The position numbers and the translations under genes are program-made. Shown in pieces: positions 26,347 through 33,882 of a DNA stretch of 64,000 nucleotides. The stretch is from Leifsonia sp. Leaf336 (lineage in GTDB: Bacteria; Actinomycetota; Actinomycetes; Actinomycetales; Microbacteriaceae): positions 229,018 through 293,017 of the forward strand of contig NZ_LMOZ01000003.1 in the NCBI RefSeq assembly GCF_001423695.1, given 5' to 3'. Numbering within the stretch: position 1 is the first letter of the stretch; every line of letters starts with the position of its first letter. Under the pieces are notes generated by a model. That model was not told where the DNA came from. It worked only from the letters and a program-made list of their open reading frames with translations, and did no database searches.

Positions 26347-27570
26347 ATGACTCCGTCGTCGAAGTCCGAGACGTTCCTCGAGGTCGGCGGCCACGAGGTG
26401 CGCATCTCGAGCCCGGACAAGGTGGTGTTCCCCGAGCCCGGGCTGACCAAGCTCGACCTCGCGCGCTACTACGTCGCGGTCGCCGACGGCGCGCTGCGCG
26501 GTGCCGGCGGACGGCCGATGGTGCTCAAGCGCTTCGTCAAGGGGCTCGCGCAGGAGCCGTTCTTCCAGAAGCGTGTGCCGGAGGGCCATCCCGACTACAT
26601 CGACACGGCGACGCTGCACTACGCGCGCGGCACGTCGGCCGAGGAGGCGGTGGTGCGGGACGCCGCCGGCCTCGCCTGGGTCTCGAACCTCGGCTGCCTC
26701 GACCTCAACCCGCACGCCGTGCGCGCGGAGGATCTCGACCATCCCGACGAGCTGCGGGTGGACCTCGACCCGATGCCGGGGGTCGACTGGGCGCAGATCA
26801 TCGACGTCGCCTTCATCGCCCGGGAGGTGCTGGAGGACCACGGCCTGGTCGGCTGGCCGAAGACGAGCGGTTCCCGCGGCCTCCACATCCTCGTGCGCAT
26901 CCAGCCGCGCTGGAGCTTCGCCGACGTGCGCCTCGCGGCGGAGACGCTCGCGCGCGAGGTCGAGAACCGCGCGCCGGGGCTGGCCACGGCACGCTGGTGG
27001 AAGGAGGAGCGCGGCGAGAGCGTCTTCGTCGACTTCAACCAGAACGCGAAGGACCGCACGGTCGCCTCCGCCTACTCGGTGCGCCCGCTGCCGGACGCCC
27101 GCGTGTCGACACCGCTCGACTGGAGCGAAGTGCGCTCTCGCCGGCCGTCGGAGTTCACAGTGCCGACGGTGCTGACCCGGTTCGCCGAGCGCGGCGACCC
27201 GCACGAGGGCATCGATGGAGCCGCGGGATCCCTCGATGCGCTGCTCGCCCTCGCTGCGCGCCTCGGACCGGCCGAGAAGCCTCCGCGCGCCGGCGACGGA
27301 GCCGGCCGGCGCGTCTCGCAGATGCCGCTCATCGAGGTGGCCCGAACCAAGACCAAGCCGGAGGCGACCGAGGCGCTGGCGCGCTGGCGCGACCTCCACC
27401 CCGAGGCCGCGGCGCTCCTCCACCCCGCCGACGAGCTCATCGACGGCATGCGCGGCTCGAGCTCGCAGTGGTACCGGGTGCGCGTCAACCTCCAGCACGT
27501 CCCGGAGGGTGAGCGCCCTGAGCAGGGCGAGCTGCTCGCCGATTACGATCCCTGGGCGAGTCGCCGCTAG
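26347..27570 (+). CDS. Stand-alone LigD-type polymerase/primase domain
   Basis: The product is 407 aa. It matches the archaeo-eukaryotic primase-like polymerase domain of LigD: ISSPDKVVFPEPGLTKLDLARYY, the metal-binding LRVDLDPMPG (DxD) and PKTSGSRGLHILVRI. No nuclease or ligase domain is attached, as in the LigD2/PolD proteins of mycobacteria. Such enzymes add ribonucleotides in gap filling and end joining with Ku. A ~75-residue C-terminal extension follows the catalytic domain (from ~residue 330), including QWYRVRVNLQHVPEGERP. No Ku or ligase gene is nearby. It is probably monocistronic. Confidence 0.9.
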   Translation: MTPSSKSETFLEVGGHEVRISSPDKVVFPEPGLTKLDLARYYVAVADGALRGAGGRPMVLKRFVKGLAQEPFFQKRVPEGHPDYIDTATLHYARGTSAEEAVVRDAAGLAWVSNLGCLDLNPHAVRAEDLDHPDELRVDLDPMPGVDWAQIIDVAFIAREVLEDHGLVGWPKTSGSRGLHILVRIQPRWSFADVRLAAETLAREVENRAPGLATARWWKEERGESVFVDFNQNAKDRTVASAYSVRPLPDARVSTPLDWSEVRSRRPSEFTVPTVLTRFAERGDPHEGIDGAAGSLDALLALAARLGPAEKPPRAGDGAGRRVSQMPLIEVARTKTKPEATEALARWRDLHPEAAALLHPADELIDGMRGSSSQWYRVRVNLQHVPEGERPEQGELLADYDPWASRR

Positions 27571-27667
27571 CGCGTGCACGGCGCGCGCCGGCTGTCCAGC
27601 CGGTATCGGTGTCAGGTGACGGGGTCTACCGTCCGAGGGGAATCACACCCGGCCGAGAGGAGCCCCG

Positions 27668-27694
27668 ATGGCTGCAGCGACCGAGTCCGGCTGA
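27668..27694 (+). CDS. Possible 8-codon leader ORF upstream of DMT transporter
   Basis: ATG with a good GAGAGGAG ribosome site encodes MAATESG and stops nine bases before the transporter ATG, which itself has a poor ribosome site. It may be a translationally coupling leader. Equally it could be chance. Confidence 0.3.
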   Translation: MAAATESG

Positions 27695-27703
27695 GGGCGG
27701 CTC

Positions 27704-28672
27704 ATGAGCCTCTCTCTGGTCTCCCTGACCCCGGCCCAAGCCCTCGGCATCCCGGTGGCTCTGGTCGGGTCGGTGTTCCTGGCGGTCGGGGCCCAGCTCC
27801 AGCAGCGCGGCGTCGCGAAGGTGAACGACCAGACGTCCACGAAGCGGAGCCTGGGCATCGGGCAGGTGCTGGCACTCGCCCGGCGTCCCTCCTGGCTGAT
27901 CGGCACTGTGTGCCTTGGCCTCGCCATCGTTTTCCAGCTCTTCAGCCTCTACCTGGCCCCGCTGACCGTGGTCCAGCCGCTGGGCGCGGTGGCACTGGTC
28001 ATCACCGCAGTCCTCAACGCGCGGCTGACGAAGGTGAGACTCGACGCGCCGGCACTGCGCGCGATGGCGCTCTGCGTCGGAGGGGTCGGACTCTTCGTCG
28101 CGGTCGCCGCCGTCACGACGACCTCGCTCCCGATCCTCGAGCCCCAGCTGCTGGCCGTGGCGATCATCCTCGCAGTGGTCCTCCTGCTGCTCGGGACCGG
28201 GTTCGTGGTGTTCAGGAAGCGCCTCACCCGTCTCTTCTACGTGGTGGGCGCCGGGGTGCTCTTCGGGTTCGTCGCGACCCTCGCGAAGGTGCTCATCGGC
28301 CGGGTCCAGACGATCGTCGAGGCGCACTTCCGCCTGGTCGCCGCCGACTGGCTGACGCTCGCGTGCGTGCTCGGCCTCCTGACCGCGGCGATCCTCGGCA
28401 CCTACTTCGTGCAGACGGCGTACTCGTCGGGCTCTCCCGACGTCGTGGTCGCGGGCCTGACCGTGATCGACCCGCTAGTGGGCGTCACGATCGGCATCGT
28501 CGTGCTCGGGGAGGCCGCCCACGCGCCGCTCTGGGCGGGGATCGTCTTCGTCGTCGCCGGCGCCCTCGCCGTCTGGGGCGTCATCCTGCTCTCCCGTCGC
28601 CGGCCGCGGGAGCGCGGGGACGCGGCGCCGCCTTCTAGCGTTCGTTCTGGCGGGGGACGACCACCTGCTTGA
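27704..28672 (+). CDS. DMT-superfamily (EamA-like) membrane transporter
   Basis: The product is 322 aa with nine to ten hydrophobic helices. Residues 10-30 (GIPVALVGSVFLAVGAQLQQ) and the ends TVVQPLGAVALVITAVLNARLT and VVVAGLTVIDPLVGVTIGIVVLGEA give the duplicated EamA pattern of drug/metabolite transporters. It resembles the NIPA/DMT proteins widespread in actinobacteria; the substrate is unknown. A basic C-terminal tail overlaps the convergent AI-2E gene by 38 bases. The ATG at 27704 lacks a strong ribosome site, so translation may depend on the short ORF just upstream. Confidence 0.88.
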   Translation: MSLSLVSLTPAQALGIPVALVGSVFLAVGAQLQQRGVAKVNDQTSTKRSLGIGQVLALARRPSWLIGTVCLGLAIVFQLFSLYLAPLTVVQPLGAVALVITAVLNARLTKVRLDAPALRAMALCVGGVGLFVAVAAVTTTSLPILEPQLLAVAIILAVVLLLLGTGFVVFRKRLTRLFYVVGAGVLFGFVATLAKVLIGRVQTIVEAHFRLVAADWLTLACVLGLLTAAILGTYFVQTAYSSGSPDVVVAGLTVIDPLVGVTIGIVVLGEAAHAPLWAGIVFVVAGALAVWGVILLSRRRPRERGDAAPPSSVRSGGGRPPA

Positions 28673-29672
28673 TGATGAGCAGGATGGAAGCGGCGACCGG
28701 GATGGCGACGAGCGCGCCGAGGATGCCCAGCAGCGACCCTCCGGCCAGCGCGGCGATGACGACGACCGCCCCGGGGACGGCCACGGCCCGGTTCATGATC
28801 CGGGGGCTGAGGACGTATGCCTCGACCTGCATATAGATGAGGTAGTAGATCGCAGCGGCTATCGCGGTCGCCGGACTGCTGATGAAGCAGGCGGCCACGA
28901 TGACGATCGAACCGGTGATCGTGCCCACGAGCGGTATCAGCGAGAACATGAACGCGATGACGGCGAGCAGGATGGCGAACTTCGCGCCGATGATCGTGAG
29001 GTAGATCGCCGAGAGGACCCCGTTCACCAGCGCGAGCGTGACCTGGCCCATCACGTACTTACCGACGGAATCGGTGATCTGGTCCGAGAGGTCGGAGAAC
29101 CGCGCCCGCTTCGTCGCTGGAACCAGCTGGGCTGCGGCGCGCGTGATCGAGGGCAGCGAGGCGGTGAAGTAGATGGTCAGGATGACGATCACGATGGCGC
29201 CGAAGAAGCCGCTCACGATGCCGAGCGCGGTCTTGAGCACGCCGCCGGTGATCGTGCCGGCGTTCTTCTGCGCCCAGTCGACGACGGTGTTCAGATTCTG
29301 CTGGTTGATGACCGTCGGGAACTGAGCGTGCAGCTGGTTGAGCCACGACAGGGCCTGCCCGGACTGCACCCATTCCACGATCCCGGTGATCAGGAGGGTG
29401 AGCTGATCGGCCACCACGGGGACGATGGCGAACAGGATGCCGACGGCGGCGCCGAGCAGCACGACGATGACCGTCAGCAGTGCAGCCCACCGGGGGAAGC
29501 CGCGCCGCAGCAGGAACGCGATGGCCGGTTCCACGCCGAGGGCCAGGAACAGGGCCGCCCCGATGTAGGTGATGATGGTCGCGAGCGACACGATGCTCGA
29601 CAGGATCAGCATCGCCAGCCCCACGCCGAGCGTCGCGAGCAGACCTGTGCGGAACGGATTGAGGATCTTCAT
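28635..29672 (-). CDS. AI-2E family transporter
   Basis: The product is 345 aa. Helical hairpins (LATLGVGLAMLILSSIVSLA at the start), a soluble middle with FPTVINQQNLNTVVDWAQ and C-terminal pore helices with LIPLVGTITGSIVIVAA, GSLLGILGALVAIPVAA and RQNE fit the AI-2E/UPF0118 superfamily. Members export autoinducer-2, Na+/H+ or other solutes; the substrate here is unknown. It overlaps the convergent DMT gene at the 3' end. Confidence 0.9.
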   Translation of the reverse strand: MKILNPFRTGLLATLGVGLAMLILSSIVSLATIITYIGAALFLALGVEPAIAFLLRRGFPRWAALLTVIVVLLGAAVGILFAIVPVVADQLTLLITGIVEWVQSGQALSWLNQLHAQFPTVINQQNLNTVVDWAQKNAGTITGGVLKTALGIVSGFFGAIVIVILTIYFTASLPSITRAAAQLVPATKRARFSDLSDQITDSVGKYVMGQVTLALVNGVLSAIYLTIIGAKFAILLAVIAFMFSLIPLVGTITGSIVIVAACFISSPATAIAAAIYYLIYMQVEAYVLSPRIMNRAVAVPGAVVVIAALAGGSLLGILGALVAIPVAASILLIIKQVVVPRQNER

Positions 29673-29684
29673 CGAGCGGGAGTC

Positions 29685-29945
29685 TCAGAAGTCACGGTAG
29701 AGCCGATCGATCGCTTCCCAGCTCTCTTCCGACGCCGGCTCGGCGGCCGACGGCGTCACCCTGTCGACGCGCACCGCGGTCGCGGCCGTGATCAGCACCT
29801 CGACCGGAGGACGGTCGACGCAGCGCAGCGTGACGAAAGCAGCGGTCGCTCGCGCGGCCTCCACGATCTCGGCCTCCAGGGCGCCCGTGTCGATGGAGTC
29901 GTCGAGCACGTACCGATGAGCATCGATATGGATGACAGTGGCCAT
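29685..29945 (-). CDS. Hypothetical small protein (86 aa)
   Basis: ATG 29945 has GGAGG seven bases upstream, which strongly supports translation. The sequence begins MATVIHIDAHRYVLDDSID and has a two-part alpha/beta pattern (VTLRCVDRPPVEVLITAATAV), ending in an acidic segment and LYRDF. No family is recognised, and there are no membrane segments or metal motifs. It starts 12 bases before the AI-2E gene on the same strand, so the two are probably one transcript. Confidence 0.75.
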   Translation of the reverse strand: MATVIHIDAHRYVLDDSIDTGALEAEIVEAARATAAFVTLRCVDRPPVEVLITAATAVRVDRVTPSAAEPASEESWEAIDRLYRDF

Positions 29946-30002
29946 CGTGGCACCTCCGGCCCTCACCGTGGAGACTAGAAGGTCCCCTGTCCGACCTCCA
30001 GC

Positions 30003-30025
30003 CCTTGCGTCGCGGCGGCAAGGGT
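30003..30025 (-). terminator. Hairpin downstream of the DUF7882 gene
   Basis: CCCTTGC (30003-30009) pairs with GCAAGGG (30019-30025) around a nine-base loop, 22 bases past the DUF7882 stop. A second palindrome GCAGCTGC follows nearby. Confidence 0.45.
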
Positions 30026-30046
30026 GCCACGGCAGCTGCCGGGCCG

Positions 30047-30346
30047 CTACGGCACCGGCTCGGGGATGATGTGGAGGCCCCCGACGCTGTTCGCCGAGGT
30101 CAGGAGCGCCTCGACCCACTCGCGATTCAGGCTCGGACGCCGTCCGCCGGCGAACCGGAAGTAGAGCGGGATCGCCGGGTGGATCCAGATCGAGCTGTAC
30201 CCGCTGCCGTTGTCGACCCCGTGGTCCCAGGAGAGCAGGAACTGCTCGTTACGGCGCAGCTTCGTGATGATCGCAAGCTGCATGTGCGCGAGGGTGCGGT
30301 CTTCGATGTCGATCTCTGACGTGCCGCCGTAGATGAGGGTCCCCAC
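30047..30346 (-). CDS. DUF7882 family protein
   Basis: The product is 99 aa from GTG 30346, with GGAGG seven bases upstream. The conserved pattern is GTLIYGGTSEIDIEDRTLAH, then KLRRNEQFLLSW, IWIHPAIPLYFRFAGGRRP and NREWVEALLTSANS. This small family is almost confined to Microbacteriaceae, where it is often mis-labelled as a DNA ligase fragment. Function is unknown. A 17-bp palindrome lies 25 bases upstream of the start and may be part of its promoter. Confidence 0.9.
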   Translation of the reverse strand: MGTLIYGGTSEIDIEDRTLAHMQLAIITKLRRNEQFLLSWDHGVDNGSGYSSIWIHPAIPLYFRFAGGRRPSLNREWVEALLTSANSVGGLHIIPEPVP

Positions 30347-30371
30347 GTCCGGCCTCCTCTCCGATCCGAAT

Positions 30372-30388
30372 GTCTAGCCTGGCTAGAC
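30372..30388. promoter_or_regulatory. Perfect palindrome upstream of DUF7882 gene
   Basis: GTCTAGCC-T-GGCTAGAC, 8-bp arms around one base, with two CTAG tetramers. It is positioned as an operator for the DUF7882 gene or as an mRNA 5' hairpin. Confidence 0.6.
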
Positions 30389-30485
30389 GGAGTGTACGAC
30401 GGAATCGCGGGACACGGCATGGAGGACGGGGCGCCGAATCCGGGCGTCGTCGCGACACGTCCGAGCGGACGCTTCGTCCGGATCG

Positions 30486-31004
30486 CTACAGCCTGGGCAT
30501 CTGCGGCCGAGTGCGGGGCCTCTTGATGACGGCGTCCGCCGTCGTTCCCGGGTCCTCGCGGAAGCCGGCCCAGAGGTAGCTGTCCTTGATGATCTCCAGA
30601 ACGGTAGACGCCTCCACGCGATCGACGCCCTTCACGCGACGGATCTTCTCGTTCAGGACGTTCGAGAGCTGCACGACATCGTCGCAACGGATGTCGAGGA
30701 TCATGTCGAAGGCGCCGACCGCGCTCGCCACGAAGGTGACCTCCGGGATGCGCACGAGCTGCTTGGCGACCGTCGCGACCGGGACTCCGACCACCGAGAT
30801 GGAGACGTGCACCTCCAGGGCTCCGAGCTTCGGGGCGTCCGGCATCCCGACGACCTGGACGATCCCCGCTGCGGAGAGGCGCCGGAACCGAGCGCGCACG
30901 CTGGGCTCGGAGAGGCCCACGTTGCGGCCGATGATCGCGAACGAGCGGCGGCCGTCGATGCGCAGCTGGTCGATGATCTTGCGGTCGATCGAGTCGATGT
31001 CCAT
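30486..31004 (-). CDS. Lrp/AsnC-family regulator (last gene of amine-catabolic operon)
   Basis: The product is 172 aa. An N-terminal HTH (DIDSIDRKIIDQLRIDGRRS, then NVGLSEPSVRARFRRL) is followed by an AsnC ligand-binding domain with VASAVGAFDMILDIRC. It starts five bases after its paralogue's stop, as a tandem Lrp pair at the 3' end of the transport/catabolism operon. Lrp proteins bind amino acids or related amines and control transport and degradation genes, so autoregulation of this operon is likely but not shown. A short basic C-terminal tail (KRPRTRPQMPRL) is unusual. Confidence 0.9.
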   Translation of the reverse strand: MDIDSIDRKIIDQLRIDGRRSFAIIGRNVGLSEPSVRARFRRLSAAGIVQVVGMPDAPKLGALEVHVSISVVGVPVATVAKQLVRIPEVTFVASAVGAFDMILDIRCDDVVQLSNVLNEKIRRVKGVDRVEASTVLEIIKDSYLWAGFREDPGTTADAVIKRPRTRPQMPRL

Positions 31005-31009
31005 GAGGG

Positions 31010-31498
31010 CTACGCCGTCTCCCGCCCGGCGCGCTGCCCCGCGCTCTGACCGGACTTATCGCGCAGGCCCACCCACGAGTAGTCCTTGAACAGCTCCAGC
31101 AGAACGAACTGATCGATCTCGCTCACGCCCGGCACGCGCCGCACGTCGTCCAGCAGGGTGACCAACTGGTCGAGGTCGCGGCAGGTCGCCTCGACGAGCA
31201 CGTCGCGGGAGCCGGTGCAGAGTGCGACGTGATTGACCATCGCCATCTCGGCGAGCGCCTTCGCGACCGACCGTGGAGAATGATCGCGCACACCGATCCC
31301 GAGCCGCACCGACTGATGGCCGAGCGTCAGCGGATTGCAGAGGGCGACGATCTTGAGGATGCCGGACTCCTGCAGCCGGGAGACCCGGCTTCGCACCGTC
31401 GCCTCGCTCACCTCGAGCTCGGCCGCGAGCTCGGTGTAGGGGCGTCGGCCATCGCGCATGAGGAGCCCGATCAGCGACCGGTCGGTCTGGTCGATCAT
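31010..31498 (-). CDS. Lrp/AsnC-family regulator (first of tandem pair)
   Basis: The product is 162 aa. Its HTH (MIDQTDRSLIGLLMRDGRRP, then LEVSEATVRSRVSRLQESGI) and ligand domain (VNHVALCTGSRDVLVEATC, then VPGVSEIDQFVLLELFKDYSWVG) are diverged from the adjacent paralogue. Both share the signature K-D-S/Y-x-W near residue 145. Two Lrp proteins in tandem may form hetero-oligomers that sense an amine or its degradation product. It follows the BKACE gene by 31 bases. Confidence 0.9.
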   Translation of the reverse strand: MIDQTDRSLIGLLMRDGRRPYTELAAELEVSEATVRSRVSRLQESGILKIVALCNPLTLGHQSVRLGIGVRDHSPRSVAKALAEMAMVNHVALCTGSRDVLVEATCRDLDQLVTLLDDVRRVPGVSEIDQFVLLELFKDYSWVGLRDKSGQSAGQRAGRETA

Positions 31499-31529
31499 CC
31501 GAGAAACCTACCTCGCATAGCTGGGAACG

Positions 31530-32264
31530 TCAGACGGTGACGACGGCCTCCAGGGCCAGCACAGCGCGCACCAGCTCCTCGTTGCCGGTGGCGAGTGAGC
31601 CGTCTTCGCGGGTCAGGCCGTCCTCCAGGCCGATGCGCATCTCGCAGCCGTCAGCGACAGCCGCGCGGACCACCGGCCAGACCGTGGCGTCGTAGCCGTG
31701 ATAGAGCAGTGGCGCCGTCACACCGGCCGCGCGGAGCGCCGCCGCGATCTCGCGGCAGGCGGCGACCGCCTCCGCCGGCGACTCCAGCTCGGGCTCGATG
31801 AGGATGCGGACGTTGCGATGGAGCGTGGACGACGCCAGCAGGGCGGGGACGTCGGCCATCGACCACACAGCGCTCTCGAGCACCATCCCGCGCGCCAGGA
31901 CCAGCTCTGCCGCCTCGGCCGCGCCCTCCTCGCTGAACGCCACCGAGGCGAAGTCAGGCAGGGCGTCCGCCGGCCACTCGGCGATCAGCCGCATGCGCTC
32001 GGCATGGCCCGAGCACGTCCAGAGTCCCGTCGTCGTGCCGATCTCACGGCCGGGCGCCGCCGCTCGGAATGCGCGCACCATCTCCCCCACCTGCGCGGGC
32101 TCGATCGTCTGGCCGCCGTCCGCCGTGCGCGCGTGCGCGTGGACGACGGTGGCGCCCTCGGCCAGCGCCGCGACGGCGGCCTGGGCGATCTCGGTGGCCG
32201 TGAGTGGGACGCCAGGGAACTCGTCCGTGGTGCGTCCGCCGTTGATGGCGGCTTTGAGGAGCAT
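31530..32264 (-). CDS. Beta-keto acid cleavage enzyme (BKACE, DUF849)
   Basis: The product is 244 aa from ATG 32264, with AAAGG upstream. It has the BKACE signature: KAAINGGRT, then the zinc-binding TVVHAHAR (HxH), an IGTTTGLW segment, LIEPE and a C-terminal RIGLEDGL. These (beta/alpha)8 enzymes split a beta-keto acid with acetyl-CoA into acetoacetate and a CoA ester (for example 3-keto-5-aminohexanoate or dehydrocarnitine). It is ~30-50 residues shorter than typical members. Its operon with an amine-type ABC importer and an amidase points to a nitrogenous keto acid substrate (inference). Confidence 0.92.
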   Translation of the reverse strand: MLLKAAINGGRTTDEFPGVPLTATEIAQAAVAALAEGATVVHAHARTADGGQTIEPAQVGEMVRAFRAAAPGREIGTTTGLWTCSGHAERMRLIAEWPADALPDFASVAFSEEGAAEAAELVLARGMVLESAVWSMADVPALLASSTLHRNVRILIEPELESPAEAVAACREIAAALRAAGVTAPLLYHGYDATVWPVVRAAVADGCEMRIGLEDGLTREDGSLATGNEELVRAVLALEAVVTV

Positions 32265-32324
32265 CGGGGCCTTTCTGGTGATGGATGGCTCAGGAACGTG
32301 ATGGAGAGTCGGTCAGCGGGAGGC

Positions 32325-32993
32325 TCAGCGCATGAGGCTCTGCACCGAAGCGGTCGCGCCGGTCAGCTCGCCGAGGCGCCCCCCGGCCCGGAGCTCATCG
32401 ACGAGTTCCGGCTCCTCCGCGTCGTCGGCGAGGGCTGTGTCGACCAGGGCGCCGAGCACGTGGACCGGCGCGAAGAGCACGCCGTTCGCGTCGGCGAGCA
32501 CCACATCCCCCGGGTTCACGACGACGCCGCCGACGACCACCGGCACGTTGAGGCCGCCCGCGTCGATGTCGTGCAGCTTGGTCGTCAGCATGCTGAGGCC
32601 GCGCGCGTAGACCGGGAGGCCGAGCTCGGCGATCTCGTCGATGTCGGTGGCCGAGCCGTCGACGATCGCTCCCGCCGCACCGCGGAACGCGAGTGCGGAC
32701 GCCACGACCTCGCCGAGTGGGGCGTGTCTGACGTCGCCGCCGGTGTCGATCACGACGACGTCGCCCGGCTCGACGAGTCCGGCGGCATGGTGCAGCATCG
32801 TCGAGTCGGTCGCCGTGGTGCGCACGGTGATCGCCCGTCCGACGACGCGGCGGGCGCCGGCGACCCGGGTGATCCCCGGGTCGGCGAACCCCTCCTCGAG
32901 GTAGTGGCCGAGTGTCGGGAAGGAGACGCGCTCGAGCTTCTCGACGAGGTCTGCGGGCAGGGATTCCGGCTCAGGGCCGATGGTGATGGGCAT
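32325..32993 (-). CDS. RraA-like aldolase/decarboxylase
   Basis: The product is 222 aa from ATG 32993. RraA/HMG-aldolase fold signatures are visible: TLGHYLEEG near residue 28, GRAITVRTTATDS, GDVVVIDTGGDVRHAPLGEVVASALAFRGAAGAIVDGSATD (seen as DTGGDVRHAPLGE and GAIVDGSATDI) and VVNPGDVVLADANGVLF. Bacterial members are 4-hydroxy-4-methyl-2-oxoglutarate or related aldolases and oxaloacetate decarboxylases, rather than RNase E inhibitors, which need not apply here. In this operon it may act on a 2-oxo acid formed during amine breakdown. Confidence 0.88.
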   Translation of the reverse strand: MPITIGPEPESLPADLVEKLERVSFPTLGHYLEEGFADPGITRVAGARRVVGRAITVRTTATDSTMLHHAAGLVEPGDVVVIDTGGDVRHAPLGEVVASALAFRGAAGAIVDGSATDIDEIAELGLPVYARGLSMLTTKLHDIDAGGLNVPVVVGGVVVNPGDVVLADANGVLFAPVHVLGALVDTALADDAEEPELVDELRAGGRLGELTGATASVQSLMR

Positions 32994-33061
32994 AGGGGTA
33001 CCTCGGTCTCGGTGCGGTGGGCAGCGGGTTCTGTGGTTGGTCGAGCCGGAAGCCGGCCCGT

Positions 33062-33856
33062 TCAGAGCTCGATGGTCGTGTTGAGCCGGCGGTTCTCCAG
33101 CACAGGGAGCACGGCCCTGACCTCCTCGGTCCGGCGCTGCGACAGGGTCGTGATCGCGAGGCCGTACGTCTCGCCGCCGAGCTGGGCACGGACGATGCCG
33201 AACGGGTCGACGATCATGCTCTGCCCGATGCACTCCGGAGAGGCGGAGCCGGCAGCGACCAGCCACGCCGTCGACTCGATCGCGCGCGCCCGCAGCAGTG
33301 TCCGCCAGTGGTCCTCCTTCATCGCGCCGGAGACCCAGGCGGCGGAGACCGAGAGCAGATCGGCGCCGTGGTCGATCAGGTTGCGGGTGAGCTCGGGGAA
33401 CCGCAGGTCGTAGCAGTTGACCAGTCCGACCCTGGTGCCGGCCAGCTCGACCACGACGGGGTTCGCATCCCCGGGGGTCACATAGTCGGATTCACGGTAG
33501 AGGAAGGCATCGTAGAGGTGGAGCTTGCGGTAGCGGGCCGCCTCCGCGCCGTCCTCGTCGATGGCGACGATGGTGTTGTACGGGCGGTCGGAGTCCGTCC
33601 CCTCGTAGCCGGCCGCGATGATCGCCATGCGGTGCCGCCGGGCGAGGCCTGAGACGAACTCGACGAAACCGGGCCACTCGGCGCGCGCGACCTCCCCGAG
33701 CGGGGCCTCCACGCCGTCGGCGAGCAGCATGGCCTCTTCGGGGAGGACGAGCAGTTCGACGCCCTCGGCCGACGCCTCCTCCACGAGGGTCTCGATGGTG
33801 CGGCGGTTGGCGGAGGGGTCGGTGGTGGGAGCGAGCTGCCCTGCGGCGACCTTCAT
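33062..33856 (-). CDS. Carbon-nitrogen hydrolase (nitrilase superfamily amidase)
   Basis: The product is 264 aa from ATG 33856, with AAAGGA upstream. The catalytic triad is E40 (VLPEEAM), K111 (RYRKLHLYD) and C148 (GLVNCYDLRFPE), as in C-N hydrolases such as omega-amidase and N-carbamoylputrescine amidase. Cytosolic. It sits 26 bases after the ABC ATPase gene in an operon with a PotABCD-like importer, so a deaminating or decarbamoylating step on an imported amine derivative is likely. The precise substrate is not predictable. Confidence 0.92.
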   Translation of the reverse strand: MKVAAGQLAPTTDPSANRRTIETLVEEASAEGVELLVLPEEAMLLADGVEAPLGEVARAEWPGFVEFVSGLARRHRMAIIAAGYEGTDSDRPYNTIVAIDEDGAEAARYRKLHLYDAFLYRESDYVTPGDANPVVVELAGTRVGLVNCYDLRFPELTRNLIDHGADLLSVSAAWVSGAMKEDHWRTLLRARAIESTAWLVAAGSASPECIGQSMIVDPFGIVRAQLGGETYGLAITTLSQRRTEEVRAVLPVLENRRLNTTIEL

Positions 33857-33882
33857 TGCGGTCCTTTCGTGCGATCGGGGGT

